From NCBI RefSeq assembly GCF_001651035.1, contig NZ_LXRG01000192.1:744001-808000 (forward strand): 64,000 bases of DNA, read 5' to 3'. A program made the position numbers and the translations under genes. Below are positions 8,904-17,371 of the stretch, in pieces (position 1 is the first letter of the stretch; every line of letters begins with the position of its first letter). This stretch comes from Halomonas sp. ALS9. Lineage in GTDB: Bacteria > Pseudomonadota > Gammaproteobacteria > Pseudomonadales > Halomonadaceae. Under the pieces are notes generated by a model. That model did no database searches. It was not told the DNA's origin and worked only from the letters and a program-made list of their open reading frames with translations.

Positions 8904-9830
8904 CTAAGGAATGGGCGGCAGTGCAATATCGTCGCTGCGTTTAGCGCCAGCGGTCATTTCACGGCACAGGCGCAGAAATTCGCGCACGCCGGTGGTGAGG
9001 TATTTATGTCGGTGCCAAATAAACGTGAATTGACGCTTTAGATCCAACTCCGGCGTGGGCAGCGGTACCAAGCTGCCGCGCCGGAAGGCATCGCGTAGCG
9101 CCAAGCGCGAGACACAGCCAATCCCCAGCCCCGACTCCACGGCACGTTTAATACCTTCCGTATGCTCTAGCTCCAGCAGCGTATTAAACCGGCTGCGACG
9201 GTGGCGGGCGGCGTGTTCCAGGGTCATTCGGGTGCCAGAGCCCTCTTCGCGCATAATCCAGTCCTCACGCAGCAATTGCTCAAGCTCAAGATGCTCGCGG
9301 CCTGCCAGCGGATGACGCGGCGAGCAAAACACGCACAGCTCATCTTCTACCCAGGGCTGGCTGATGATCATGTCATCGTCGCACTGCCCCTCGATCAAGC
9401 CTAAATCCAGCGAGTGCTGGCGCACGCCTTCGATAATATGGCGCGTATTGCGCACCGCCAGGCGCACCCGACTGCCGGGGTGGCGCTGCATAAAGTCGCT
9501 GATGAGCAACGTGGCCAGGTAGTTACCAATGGTCAGCGTGGCGCCGACATCCAGCGATCCAACCCCTTTCTGCCCACGCAGCAACTCTTCGATCTCTTCA
9601 CCACGATCAAGCAGCGCCACCGCTTTAGGCAATAGCTGAAAACCCAGCGCGTTAAGTTTCAAGCGTTTGCCGATCCGATCCAGCAGTTGACAGTCGAACT
9701 GCCGCTCAAGCTCCGCCAGCGCCGTGCTGGTCGCCGATTGCGACATGGCCAGCGCCCGCGCCGCATGGGATACGCTCTCATGCTGGGCAACCGCCACAAA
9801 GACTTCCAACTGCCGCAAGGTGTAGTGCAT
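8904..9830 (-). CDS. LysR-family regulator, FinR-like
   Basis: 308-residue LysR-type activator. The N-terminal winged helix-turn-helix is obvious (TLRQLEVFVAVAQHESVSHAARAL), followed by a two-lobed effector domain. It is divergent from ferredoxin-NADP reductase across a 180-base gap. In pseudomonads a LysR protein called FinR sits in the same place and activates fpr under oxidative stress, so the same role is inferred here. The short inverted repeat at 9868-9880 could be its operator. The last codons overlap the region copied into the spacers of the chemoreceptor array. Family certain, FinR role moderate. Confidence 0.85.
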   Translation of the reverse strand: MHYTLRQLEVFVAVAQHESVSHAARALAMSQSATSTALAELERQFDCQLLDRIGKRLKLNALGFQLLPKAVALLDRGEEIEELLRGQKGVGSLDVGATLTIGNYLATLLISDFMQRHPGSRVRLAVRNTRHIIEGVRQHSLDLGLIEGQCDDDMIISQPWVEDELCVFCSPRHPLAGREHLELEQLLREDWIMREEGSGTRMTLEHAARHRRSRFNTLLELEHTEGIKRAVESGLGIGCVSRLALRDAFRRGSLVPLPTPELDLKRQFTFIWHRHKYLTTGVREFLRLCREMTAGAKRSDDIALPPIP

Positions 9831-9867
9831 AGCGTCTGACCTATATTTGATCTATATCTATTTTTCA

Positions 9868-9880
9868 GATAAGCGTTATC
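9868..9880. promoter_or_regulatory. Inverted repeat in the LysR/fpr divergent promoter
   Basis: GATAA-N3-TTATC, a 13-base dyad that also fits the loose LysR T-N11-A rule. It lies 38 bases from the LysR start and 131 bases from the fpr start. Candidate operator only. Confidence 0.4.
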
Positions 9881-10010
9881 AATATAATTCGCTTAACAGA
9901 TATAGCACCCTTTGCTTAGACTTGCAGGCAACTTATTTAATAATTTTTATTCTTTTTCAGAATATGACCGATATGGTTTAGCGCCAGCGTCGGCTACAGG
10001 AGAAAACGGC

Positions 10011-10787
10011 ATGAGTAAGTTTGCTCTGGAAGAAGTGCTTAGCGTTCATCACTGGAACGATACTCTATTCAGCTTCCGCACCACCCGAGAGCGTAGCCTG
10101 CGCTTCAAAACCGGTCAGTTTGTAATGATTGGTTTGGAAGTGAATGGCAAACCGCTGATGCGCGCTTACTCCATTGCCAGTCCCAACTACGAAGACCACC
10201 TGGAGTTCTTCAGCATTAAAGTGCCCGATGGCCCGCTCACGTCACGACTTCAGCACCTGAAAGTGGGTGACCAGATTATGGTCAGCCGCAAGCCGACAGG
10301 CACGCTGGTCACCGACGACTTGCTGCCCGGCCGCAACCTGTATATGCTCTCCACCGGTACCGGTTTGGCGCCCTTTATGAGCTTGATTCAGGATCCCGAA
10401 GTTTATGAACGCTACGAGAAAATCGTACTGGTTCACGGGGTGCGCGAAGTCTCTGAATTGGCCTACGCCGACTTCATCACCAAAGAGCTGCCAGCCCATG
10501 AGTACCTAGGTGAAGATATTGCTGAAAAGCTGGTCTACTACCCGACCGTTACCCGGGAAGAGTTCCACACCATGGGCCGCCTGACCGACCATATTCGTAC
10601 GGGTAAGCTGTTTGAAGATACCGGCCTGCCGCCCATCGACCCACGCCAAGACCGCGCGATGATCTGTGGCAGCCCCGCCATGCTGGACGATACCAGCGCC
10701 CTGCTCGACGAGTTGGGTCTAAATATTTCGCCACGTATGGGCGAGCCGGGCGACTACGTCATTGAGCGTGCGTTTGTCGAGAAGTGA
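10011..10787 (+). CDS. fpr: Ferredoxin--NADP(+) reductase
   Basis: 258-residue FAD enzyme passing electrons between NADPH and ferredoxin or flavodoxin. It supports oxidative-stress repair and reductive biosynthesis. The FAD motif is RAYSIAS (about residue 50), the NADP-binding stretch is STGTGLAPFMSLI, and the C-terminus YVIERAFVEK is typical of the bacterial short FNR class. The ATG after CAGGAG gives the usual family length; an upstream extension starting in the promoter region is rejected. It is divergent from the LysR gene, as in the FinR-Fpr pair of pseudomonads. Confidence 0.95.
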   Translation: MSKFALEEVLSVHHWNDTLFSFRTTRERSLRFKTGQFVMIGLEVNGKPLMRAYSIASPNYEDHLEFFSIKVPDGPLTSRLQHLKVGDQIMVSRKPTGTLVTDDLLPGRNLYMLSTGTGLAPFMSLIQDPEVYERYEKIVLVHGVREVSELAYADFITKELPAHEYLGEDIAEKLVYYPTVTREEFHTMGRLTDHIRTGKLFEDTGLPPIDPRQDRAMICGSPAMLDDTSALLDELGLNISPRMGEPGDYVIERAFVEK

Positions 10788-10864
10788 GGCGTAAATAGTG
10801 AATCGTAATGAGTGAGTAGTGAATAGAAAAAACTTTAGCCGCTAGAATGTTCGTATCACTCATA

Positions 10865-10900
10865 CAAAGCCCCTGCTGGAGATACTCCACAGGGGCTTTG
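10865..10900. terminator. Hairpin between convergent fpr and glnK
   Basis: Outer arms 10865-10875 and 10890-10900 pair over 11 bases; inner TGGA/TCCA adds 4 more around a 5-base loop, with one bulged base. T-runs are absent on both sides. It probably serves both convergent transcripts. Confidence 0.55.
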
Positions 10901-10964
10901 TGCTACTTACTACCTACAATTAAACAAATTACTGCTTTTTTCTTACCATTCACCATTCACAAAC

Positions 10965-11378
<414 letters not shown>

Positions 11379-11407
11379 CTACCAGCATACACCGCTATTG
11401 GCAGAGA

Positions 11408-11435
11408 ATAAAAAAGCCTCCCACTCAGGGGAGGC
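11408..11435 (-). terminator. Rho-independent terminator after amtB
   Basis: Read on the minus strand: GCCTCCC, a 6-base loop, GGGAGGC, then TTTTTTATT. A 7-base GC stem and T-run make a good intrinsic terminator between amtB and the downstream glnK. Confidence 0.85.
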
Positions 11436-11492
11436 CAGAAGGAGCACGCCAGCTCACTTGGTCAGCATTAAATTATTTCTTAATGCCGCTGT

Positions 11493-12740
11493 TTATTTCT
11501 TAATACCAAATTCGGGATAGGCTTCAAGACCGCACTCTGCGATATCAACGCCTTCATACTCTTCTTCTTCGCTCACCCGGATGCCCATGATGGCTTTCAG
11601 GATCAGCCATACCACTAGGCTTGCCAGGAAGACCCAACCGAAGATACCTGCGATACCGATGATTTGAGCACCGAATGACGCGTCGCCGTTGTTCAGCGGC
11701 ACTGCCAGCACGCCCCAGATACCCACCACACCGTGTACCGAGATCGCACCGACCGGATCATCCAACTTCACTTTATCGAGTGTCACGATGGCAGCGACTA
11801 CGATGATGCCACCGATGGCGCCAATAATGGTCGCGCCCAGCGCAGATGGAGAAAGCGGATCAGCAGTAATCGCCACCAGGCCAGCCAGTGCACCGTTCAG
11901 CGCCATGGTCAGATCCGCTTTGCGGAACCACAGTTTGGCCAGAATCAGGGCGGCAATCACACCGCCTGCCGCCGCAGCGTTGGTATTAACAAACACTTGC
12001 GCCACGTTGTTGGCAGAGTCGACCGCCGCCAGTTTGAGTTCAGAGCCGCCGTTAAAGCCGAACCAGCCCATCCACAGGATGAAGGTACCCAGCGTTGCCA
12101 GTGGCATGTTGGCACCCGGAATAGCGTGAATAGAACCATCTTTACCGTATTTGCCTTTACGTGGGCCTAGCACGATCACACCCGCTAGCGCTGCAGCTGC
12201 ACCGGCAAGGTGCACAATGCCTGAACCCGCGTAGTCAGAGTAGCCCACTTCAGACAACCAGCCGCCGCCCCAAGTCCAGTAGCCGGATACCGGGTAGATA
12301 AACGCGGTCATGACCACAGCAAAGGCCAGGAATGCCCATAGTTTCATGCGCTCGGCGACAGCACCCGACACAATCGACATAGCGGTCGCAACGAAGACTA
12401 CCTGGAAAAAGAAATCGGAACGCATGGAGTAGTAAGGTGCATCATCACCACCGGCGGTCACTGCATCCACGCTGTTCTCAGCGCCAATCAGAAAACCCAG
12501 GTTGGGTAAGAAGCCACCAGCGCTGCTGGAGTACATGATGTAGTAGCCCACCAATAAATACATGGTGCAGGCAATCGCAAACAGCGCGATGTTCTTGGTG
12601 AGGATTTCAGCGGTGTTCTTGGAGCGCACTAAGCCCGCTTCTAACATGGAGAAGCCAGCGGCCATCCACATGACGAGCACGCCACATATTAGAAAGTAGA
12701 ACGTATCGAGCGCGTAGCTCAGATCAGTCAACTCATTCAT
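11493..12740 (-). CDS. amtB: Ammonium transporter AmtB
   Basis: Inner-membrane ammonium channel, 415 residues with about eleven transmembrane helices. The conserved pore histidine pair is visible at H177 (SGIVHLAGA) and H336 (ISVHGVVGIWG). The first helix begins close to the N-terminus with no obvious cleavable signal peptide, unlike E. coli AmtB. The acidic C-terminal tail is the usual PII docking region. It lies between two glnK genes, 44 bases after the upstream one, and is followed by an intrinsic terminator. Expression is expected under nitrogen limitation from the sigma-54-type promoter before the upstream glnK. Confidence 0.96.
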   Translation of the reverse strand: MNELTDLSYALDTFYFLICGVLVMWMAAGFSMLEAGLVRSKNTAEILTKNIALFAIACTMYLLVGYYIMYSSSAGGFLPNLGFLIGAENSVDAVTAGGDDAPYYSMRSDFFFQVVFVATAMSIVSGAVAERMKLWAFLAFAVVMTAFIYPVSGYWTWGGGWLSEVGYSDYAGSGIVHLAGAAAALAGVIVLGPRKGKYGKDGSIHAIPGANMPLATLGTFILWMGWFGFNGGSELKLAAVDSANNVAQVFVNTNAAAAGGVIAALILAKLWFRKADLTMALNGALAGLVAITADPLSPSALGATIIGAIGGIIVVAAIVTLDKVKLDDPVGAISVHGVVGIWGVLAVPLNNGDASFGAQIIGIAGIFGWVFLASLVVWLILKAIMGIRVSEEEEYEGVDIAECGLEAYPEFGIKK

Positions 12741-12784
12741 TGTAAGTTCCCCGTTGAACTATAGAAATGATCCGCAAAGCAGCG

Positions 12785-13244
<460 letters not shown>

Positions 13245-13480
13245 TATTAGCCAACAACTAAAGGGCACTGCGACGCTAAATTTGAGCCAATCCACAGTTA
13301 CGCTACCGCTATTGCACCAAAAAAGAGCGTAAGCAAAAGTTGCCTGCTCCATTTCGATGCACCCCATATGCCCAACAGGAAATTCACACGGCGCATGCGA
13401 ATTCGCCAACTGTTGCGTATCCTTACCGGTAAGCAATTACATAGATGTTCATTTAGCGAATTATTAAGGAGAGAGCAGCG

Positions 13481-13858
13481 ATGGCGCCTCAAGACCGCAT
13501 TAGCCGACTGGCCCAGCAGATTGGCGACCGTTTACAAAACGCTTCCCAGGCACCGGAAGATATTCAAAAGGGCGTGCAGCAAGTTGTACGTGGCGCCTTT
13601 GACCGCCTGGAGCTTGTCTCGCGGGAAGATTTCGACATTTTAATGGACGTACTGCAGCGCACTCGTTCTCGGGTAGAGGCGTTAGAGCGCCAGGTCGCCA
13701 ACCTTGAAGCCGCCGTTGAAGCGTCAACGGCCTCCACTGCCACGCCGGTGGAAGCAGAAGTACCGCCGGTGCCTACCCCCGAACCGGACACAGACCCAGA
13801 GACAAACCCAGAGACAGGAAAAGACAAAGAGACAGCGCAGAAGAATAAGCCCGTTTAA
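13481..13858 (+). CDS. ubiK: Ubiquinone biosynthesis accessory factor UbiK
   Basis: 125-residue protein of the YqiC/UbiK (BMFP) family, which assists ubiquinone ring-modifying enzymes in aerobic conditions. The N-terminal half (RISRLAQQIGDRL, then VVRGAFDRLELVSREDFDI) is typical. A coiled coil follows (LMDVLQRTRSRVEALERQVANLE), and the tail is Pro/Glu/Thr-rich with repeated DP/NPET units. The tail is longer than in E. coli (about 96 residues, from memory). A strong AAGGAGAG precedes the ATG. It stands alone, divergent from glnK. Confidence 0.9.
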   Translation: MAPQDRISRLAQQIGDRLQNASQAPEDIQKGVQQVVRGAFDRLELVSREDFDILMDVLQRTRSRVEALERQVANLEAAVEASTASTATPVEAEVPPVPTPEPDTDPETNPETGKDKETAQKNKPV

Positions 13859-13874
13859 CGCTACAGCCTCTTAA

Positions 13875-13903
13875 GCAGCAATAGGGCCATCACCTATTGC
13901 TGC
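13875..13903 (+). terminator. Hairpin after ubiK
   Basis: Perfect 10-base stem GCAGCAATAG / CTATTGCTGC around a 9-base loop, 16 bases after the ubiK stop. There is no T-run, so it is a probable transcript end by position only. Confidence 0.5.
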
Positions 13904-13934
13904 ATTGTGAAGCAGATAATAACGCTCCCAAATA

Positions 13935-13953
13935 AATACGAATCACTATCGTT
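13935..13953 (-). promoter_or_regulatory. Candidate Fur box of the IutA-like gene
   Basis: Minus-strand AACGATAGTGATTCGTATT shares GATA-TGAT-TATT positions with the 19-base Fur consensus. It ends against TTGACT (13952-13957), a good -35 box with TACCCT 16 bases on. Iron repression of the receptor is therefore likely. Confidence 0.55.
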
Positions 13954-14017
13954 GACTTTGTGTTTTCTGGTGATACCCTCCGCCTCCTAACTCCCCACTG
14001 TTCGCGGATTGTTCACC

Positions 14018-16168
14018 ATGCAAACGCTGTTATTTTCAAAATCGCCTTTTCCTAAGTCGCCTTCAACTGCTGCACTTATCGGCACCGGTCTGTTGCTGGG
14101 CCTCTCCAACAGCGTTTTCGCCCAAAACACGGCCTCCGGCACAAACGCCAACGACACCATGGTGGTCGTGGGATCCCGTACGCCCACCCAAATCAGCCAA
14201 ATTCCTGGTGCGGTTTGGGTAATCGATAAGGAGATGCTGCAACAACAGACCCGCAATGGTGCAGACCTCAAGACGGCATTGGGGCGCCTGGTGCCGGGGC
14301 TGGATCTGGCGCCGCAAGGACGCACCAATTATGGGCAAAATATGCGCGGCCGTGGCGTGCAGGTGCTTATCGACGGCGTATCGCTGAACAGTTCCCGCGG
14401 GCTTTCCCGTCAGTTCGATGCCATTGATCCGTTTAATATCGAGCGCGTGGAAGTCCTCTCCGGCGCCAGCAGCCTGTATGGTGGCGGCGCTACCGGGGGC
14501 TTGATCAACATCATTACCCGCAAGGGTGAGGAAGGCCTCAACTGGCGCACAGAAGCGGGGGTCACCACCGGCTTCAACAACAGTGACGATATGGATCGGC
14601 GCTTGTCGCAATCGATTAGCGGCGGCAACGAGCGGGTACAAGGCTACCTGGGCACCGCCATTGGGGATAACGGCCGGCACTATGACGGCAGCGGCCAAGA
14701 GATCTTCCCAGATATCGCCCAAACCGACCTGCAGGACAATCGCAGCATTGATGTACTGGGTAACCTCTCCTTCCGTTTGAGCGACGAACAGAGCCTGGAG
14801 CTGGGCGCCCAGCTATATCGTTCCGGCTACGAAGGCGATCGCGGCGTTTACTTTCCCAACCTCGACGCGGCGACGCCCAACTTGAATGGTGCCGAGATTC
14901 GCGACGGTTACCGCTCAGAGCGCGACCCGGAAACCGACCGCAAGCTGGTTAACATCAACTATCATCACGCTAACCTGTGGGGGCAGAACTTCTACCTGCA
15001 GGCGTTTCACCGCGAGGAAGAGTCCAGCTTCCAGGCCTTCCCCTACCCTGTCGCCAACGGTCTGCAGTTTCGCGCCTCGCAGCAAAACACCGACTTGAGC
15101 GGCATCAAGGCGCTCTTCGAGTCGCGCTTGGATGACGACGTTTCGCTGACCTACGGCCTCGATATGGATCGAGAAACCTTCGATGCCAGTCAGATGCTGT
15201 TCGATAAAGATATATCGGACGCCTCCGGCGGTCTGGCTCAGCAAGCCTCTGGGGTTGAGCCCCGCTACCCCGGTTATCAAGTGGATGGGGTGTCAGGCTT
15301 TATTCAGGGCGACTGGCAGGCCACTCAGGGACTCAAGCTTTCTGCCGGTGTGCGCCAGCAGCATATGGATGTCGAAGTGGATGAATTCCAGGGGATCCCA
15401 GGCGGCGAAAATGACTACGAAGCAACCCTCTTCAATGCCAGCGCCCTCTATGATCACCGCAACGGCCACCAGAACTGGCTACAGTTCAGCCAGGGCTTCG
15501 AGCTGCCGGATCCCGCCAAGTACTACGGCAAGAGCCCTGATGTGAGTGTCGCTAATAATCCCTTGTCTGCCATTGAGACGGATCAGGTCGAGCTAGGTTG
15601 GCGCTACCAAGGGGGTAACTGGACGGCCCAAACGGCGCTTTACTACGCCTGGTCGGACAAGGCAGTGGAAAACGCCGAAGATCTAAGCGTCAGCGTAGTA
15701 GACGAAAAGAAACGCGACTTTGGCCTGGAAACCGCCGTGACTCGCTACTTCGGCAGTGGCGTAGAACTCGGGGGAACGCTGCACCTGGTGCGCTCCGAGC
15801 AGGAGAACGACCAGGGCGACTGGGAGAAACGTGACGCTCGCTATGCATCGCTCTCTTCCGCCACCGCCTTTATCGGCTGGACTGACTATGTTCGCTCGGC
15901 GCGCTTGCAAGCCAACCATAACTTCGACCTGAAGGACGCTGCCGACCGCGAGATCGAAGGCAATACCACCCTCGACTTATCGCTCAGCCAGGAGACCGGC
16001 TTAGGCACCGTCAGCCTGGGCGTGCAGAACCTGCTGGATGACCAGTATTCCACCGTTTGGGGTCAGCGCGCCGCGATGTTCTATTCGCCCTACTATGGCC
16101 CAGAGTACCTCTATGACTACCAGGGCCGTGGGCGCACTTACACTCTGAGCTGGTCGATGGCTTACTGA
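14018..16168 (+). CDS. iutA: TonB-dependent receptor, IutA-like (aerobactin-type siderophore)
   Basis: Outer-membrane receptor of 716 residues. A signal peptide ends near residue 36 (SNSVFA/QN), then comes a TonB box (DTMVVVGSR), the plug domain (GRGVQVLIDGV, SLYGGGATGGLINIITR) and a 22-strand barrel with terminal aromatic residues (SWSMAY). It follows E. coli IutA through signature stretches such as RTNYG-N-RGR, ELPDPAKYYGK and TVWGQRA, so a citrate-hydroxamate siderophore is the expected ligand. No siderophore synthesis gene is nearby, so uptake of foreign siderophore is possible. The ATG is preferred over a TTG nine bases earlier. A Fur-box candidate lies in the promoter. Confidence 0.88.
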   Translation: MQTLLFSKSPFPKSPSTAALIGTGLLLGLSNSVFAQNTASGTNANDTMVVVGSRTPTQISQIPGAVWVIDKEMLQQQTRNGADLKTALGRLVPGLDLAPQGRTNYGQNMRGRGVQVLIDGVSLNSSRGLSRQFDAIDPFNIERVEVLSGASSLYGGGATGGLINIITRKGEEGLNWRTEAGVTTGFNNSDDMDRRLSQSISGGNERVQGYLGTAIGDNGRHYDGSGQEIFPDIAQTDLQDNRSIDVLGNLSFRLSDEQSLELGAQLYRSGYEGDRGVYFPNLDAATPNLNGAEIRDGYRSERDPETDRKLVNINYHHANLWGQNFYLQAFHREEESSFQAFPYPVANGLQFRASQQNTDLSGIKALFESRLDDDVSLTYGLDMDRETFDASQMLFDKDISDASGGLAQQASGVEPRYPGYQVDGVSGFIQGDWQATQGLKLSAGVRQQHMDVEVDEFQGIPGGENDYEATLFNASALYDHRNGHQNWLQFSQGFELPDPAKYYGKSPDVSVANNPLSAIETDQVELGWRYQGGNWTAQTALYYAWSDKAVENAEDLSVSVVDEKKRDFGLETAVTRYFGSGVELGGTLHLVRSEQENDQGDWEKRDARYASLSSATAFIGWTDYVRSARLQANHNFDLKDAADREIEGNTTLDLSLSQETGLGTVSLGVQNLLDDQYSTVWGQRAAMFYSPYYGPEYLYDYQGRGRTYTLSWSMAY

Positions 16169-16211
16169 GCGCTGGTTCGCTAAACGCTGATAACCAATCA
16201 AGGGCGAGATA

Positions 16212-17213
16212 ATGGTCATGGAAGTGGAAATGGCGGCACTAGATTCGATAACGCCATCTGGCACGCCACTCACCACCCATGACCTGCTGGCGCTTGGTCA
16301 GCGCTTCGGGATCGACTACCGCTTTCCCGAAGCGTCCGAGCGCGCCCAGCCAGCGCCATGCGTGGCCCGCGGGCGGGTGATGGATGTCGAGATAACGCCC
16401 ACGCTGCGGGTGACGCACTCGGATCTTGACGTCCTGCACGCGTACGCCTCCACCTCCCGGCGTTCCGCTGCGTGGTTTCTCAGTGTTGTCCTTGAGGGGC
16501 GTATCCAAGTGGGGCTCGGTCACCAGTCATTTCAGTTGCAGGCCGGTGACGCTTTTAGTGCACATTTCAACGAGCAGATCGGGCTTGAAGTCTTCCAGCC
16601 CGCGCCGCAACGTTTGCGCATTCTGAACATATCGCTGCTCGCTTCCAGCGAGCCGCTTGCTTCTTTACCTATCGACGTTGCCCCTCCGGCAACGCCCGTG
16701 CTGCATACCTGGCAAGTGCCACAGCTCCTTCACCACAGCCTGGAAGCGGCACTGGTCACGAACTGGCCAGCAGAAAGGCAGCGTCTGTTATGGCAGGGTC
16801 TAGCGCTCCAGCTGTTAGCGCATGGGCTGCCTGCCAATTGCCTTGAGCCCGGCGACACAGGGAAAGCCGTCAGTTTCCCAGCGGGCCTTACCCATAGCGA
16901 CCATCAGCGCCTGGAACGTTTGCGCCAGCAGCTCGAACAGTATCCCCACCAGGCGTATCGGCTGGAGCAATTGGCCAGCAACGCCGCCATGAGTCCCAGT
17001 AGCCTGCGTAGCAAGTTTCAGCGCTGTTACGGCTGCTCAATCTTCGACTATTTACGCCGCTGCCGCCTGGCCCAAGCCCAGGCGTACTTGCGCAAAGGCT
17101 ATAGCGTGCAGCAAACCGCACACGCCTGCGGCTATCGCCATGCCACCAATTTTGCCACTGCTTTTAAGCGCGCCTTTGGTATCGCGCCCCATGAGGTGCT
17201 CAACCGCCACTAA
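16212..17213 (+). CDS. AraC-family regulator (PchR/RhrA type)
   Basis: 333-residue transcription factor. A poorly conserved N-terminal ligand-sensing part is followed by a C-terminal AraC double helix-turn-helix (about 235-333): RLEQLASNAAMSPSSLRSKF, then VQQTAHACGYRHATNFATAFKRAFG. It sits between two siderophore receptor genes on the same strand. In several bacteria AraC proteins of this class (PchR, RhrA) bind a ferric siderophore and activate the matching receptor, so that role is inferred. The start follows AGGGCGAG at normal spacing. Confidence 0.88.
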   Translation: MVMEVEMAALDSITPSGTPLTTHDLLALGQRFGIDYRFPEASERAQPAPCVARGRVMDVEITPTLRVTHSDLDVLHAYASTSRRSAAWFLSVVLEGRIQVGLGHQSFQLQAGDAFSAHFNEQIGLEVFQPAPQRLRILNISLLASSEPLASLPIDVAPPATPVLHTWQVPQLLHHSLEAALVTNWPAERQRLLWQGLALQLLAHGLPANCLEPGDTGKAVSFPAGLTHSDHQRLERLRQQLEQYPHQAYRLEQLASNAAMSPSSLRSKFQRCYGCSIFDYLRRCRLAQAQAYLRKGYSVQQTAHACGYRHATNFATAFKRAFGIAPHEVLNRH

Positions 17214-17317
17214 GATCGCTGCGTTGTTGCGTTAGCGGTAGGTTCCCCTGTAGGAGGCTTTTTGGCAGCGCGCATACGCCTTTTGTCATTGCACATACCT
17301 TTCACAAGCAAATAAGC

Positions 17318-17335
17318 GCAATAATTCTCATTAGC
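17318..17335 (+). promoter_or_regulatory. Fur box of the FhuA-like gene
   Basis: GCAATAATTCTCATTAGC; its complement carries the classic core AATGAGAATTATT. It lies 37 bases before the start codon, positioned to block transcription when iron is plentiful. The two small-RNA promoters at 42110-42127 and 42373-42390 match it at 14 of 18 bases. Confidence 0.75.
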
Positions 17336-17371
17336 ACTTTGGTTAACTGATTCTTATTGCAGGTACTCCCC

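Larger units (their letters stand above)
4580..8948. repeat. Tandem duplication covering chemoreceptors 2 and 3 and their leaders
   Basis: The spacer after receptor 1 (4580-4888) and the spacer after receptor 2 (6746-7042) are clearly homologous: same terminator hairpin, same sigma-28 promoter, same leader. The last 970 bases of receptors 2 and 3 (about 5773-6745 and 7927-8899) are nearly identical, whereas their sensor-coding parts have diverged. The unit length is about 2.15 kb. Confidence 0.85.

Noticed and set aside
10800-10964. Repeated GTGAAT/ATTCAC words around the fpr-glnK hairpin
   Set aside because: Units are short, irregular and low-complexity; not distinct enough to call an array.
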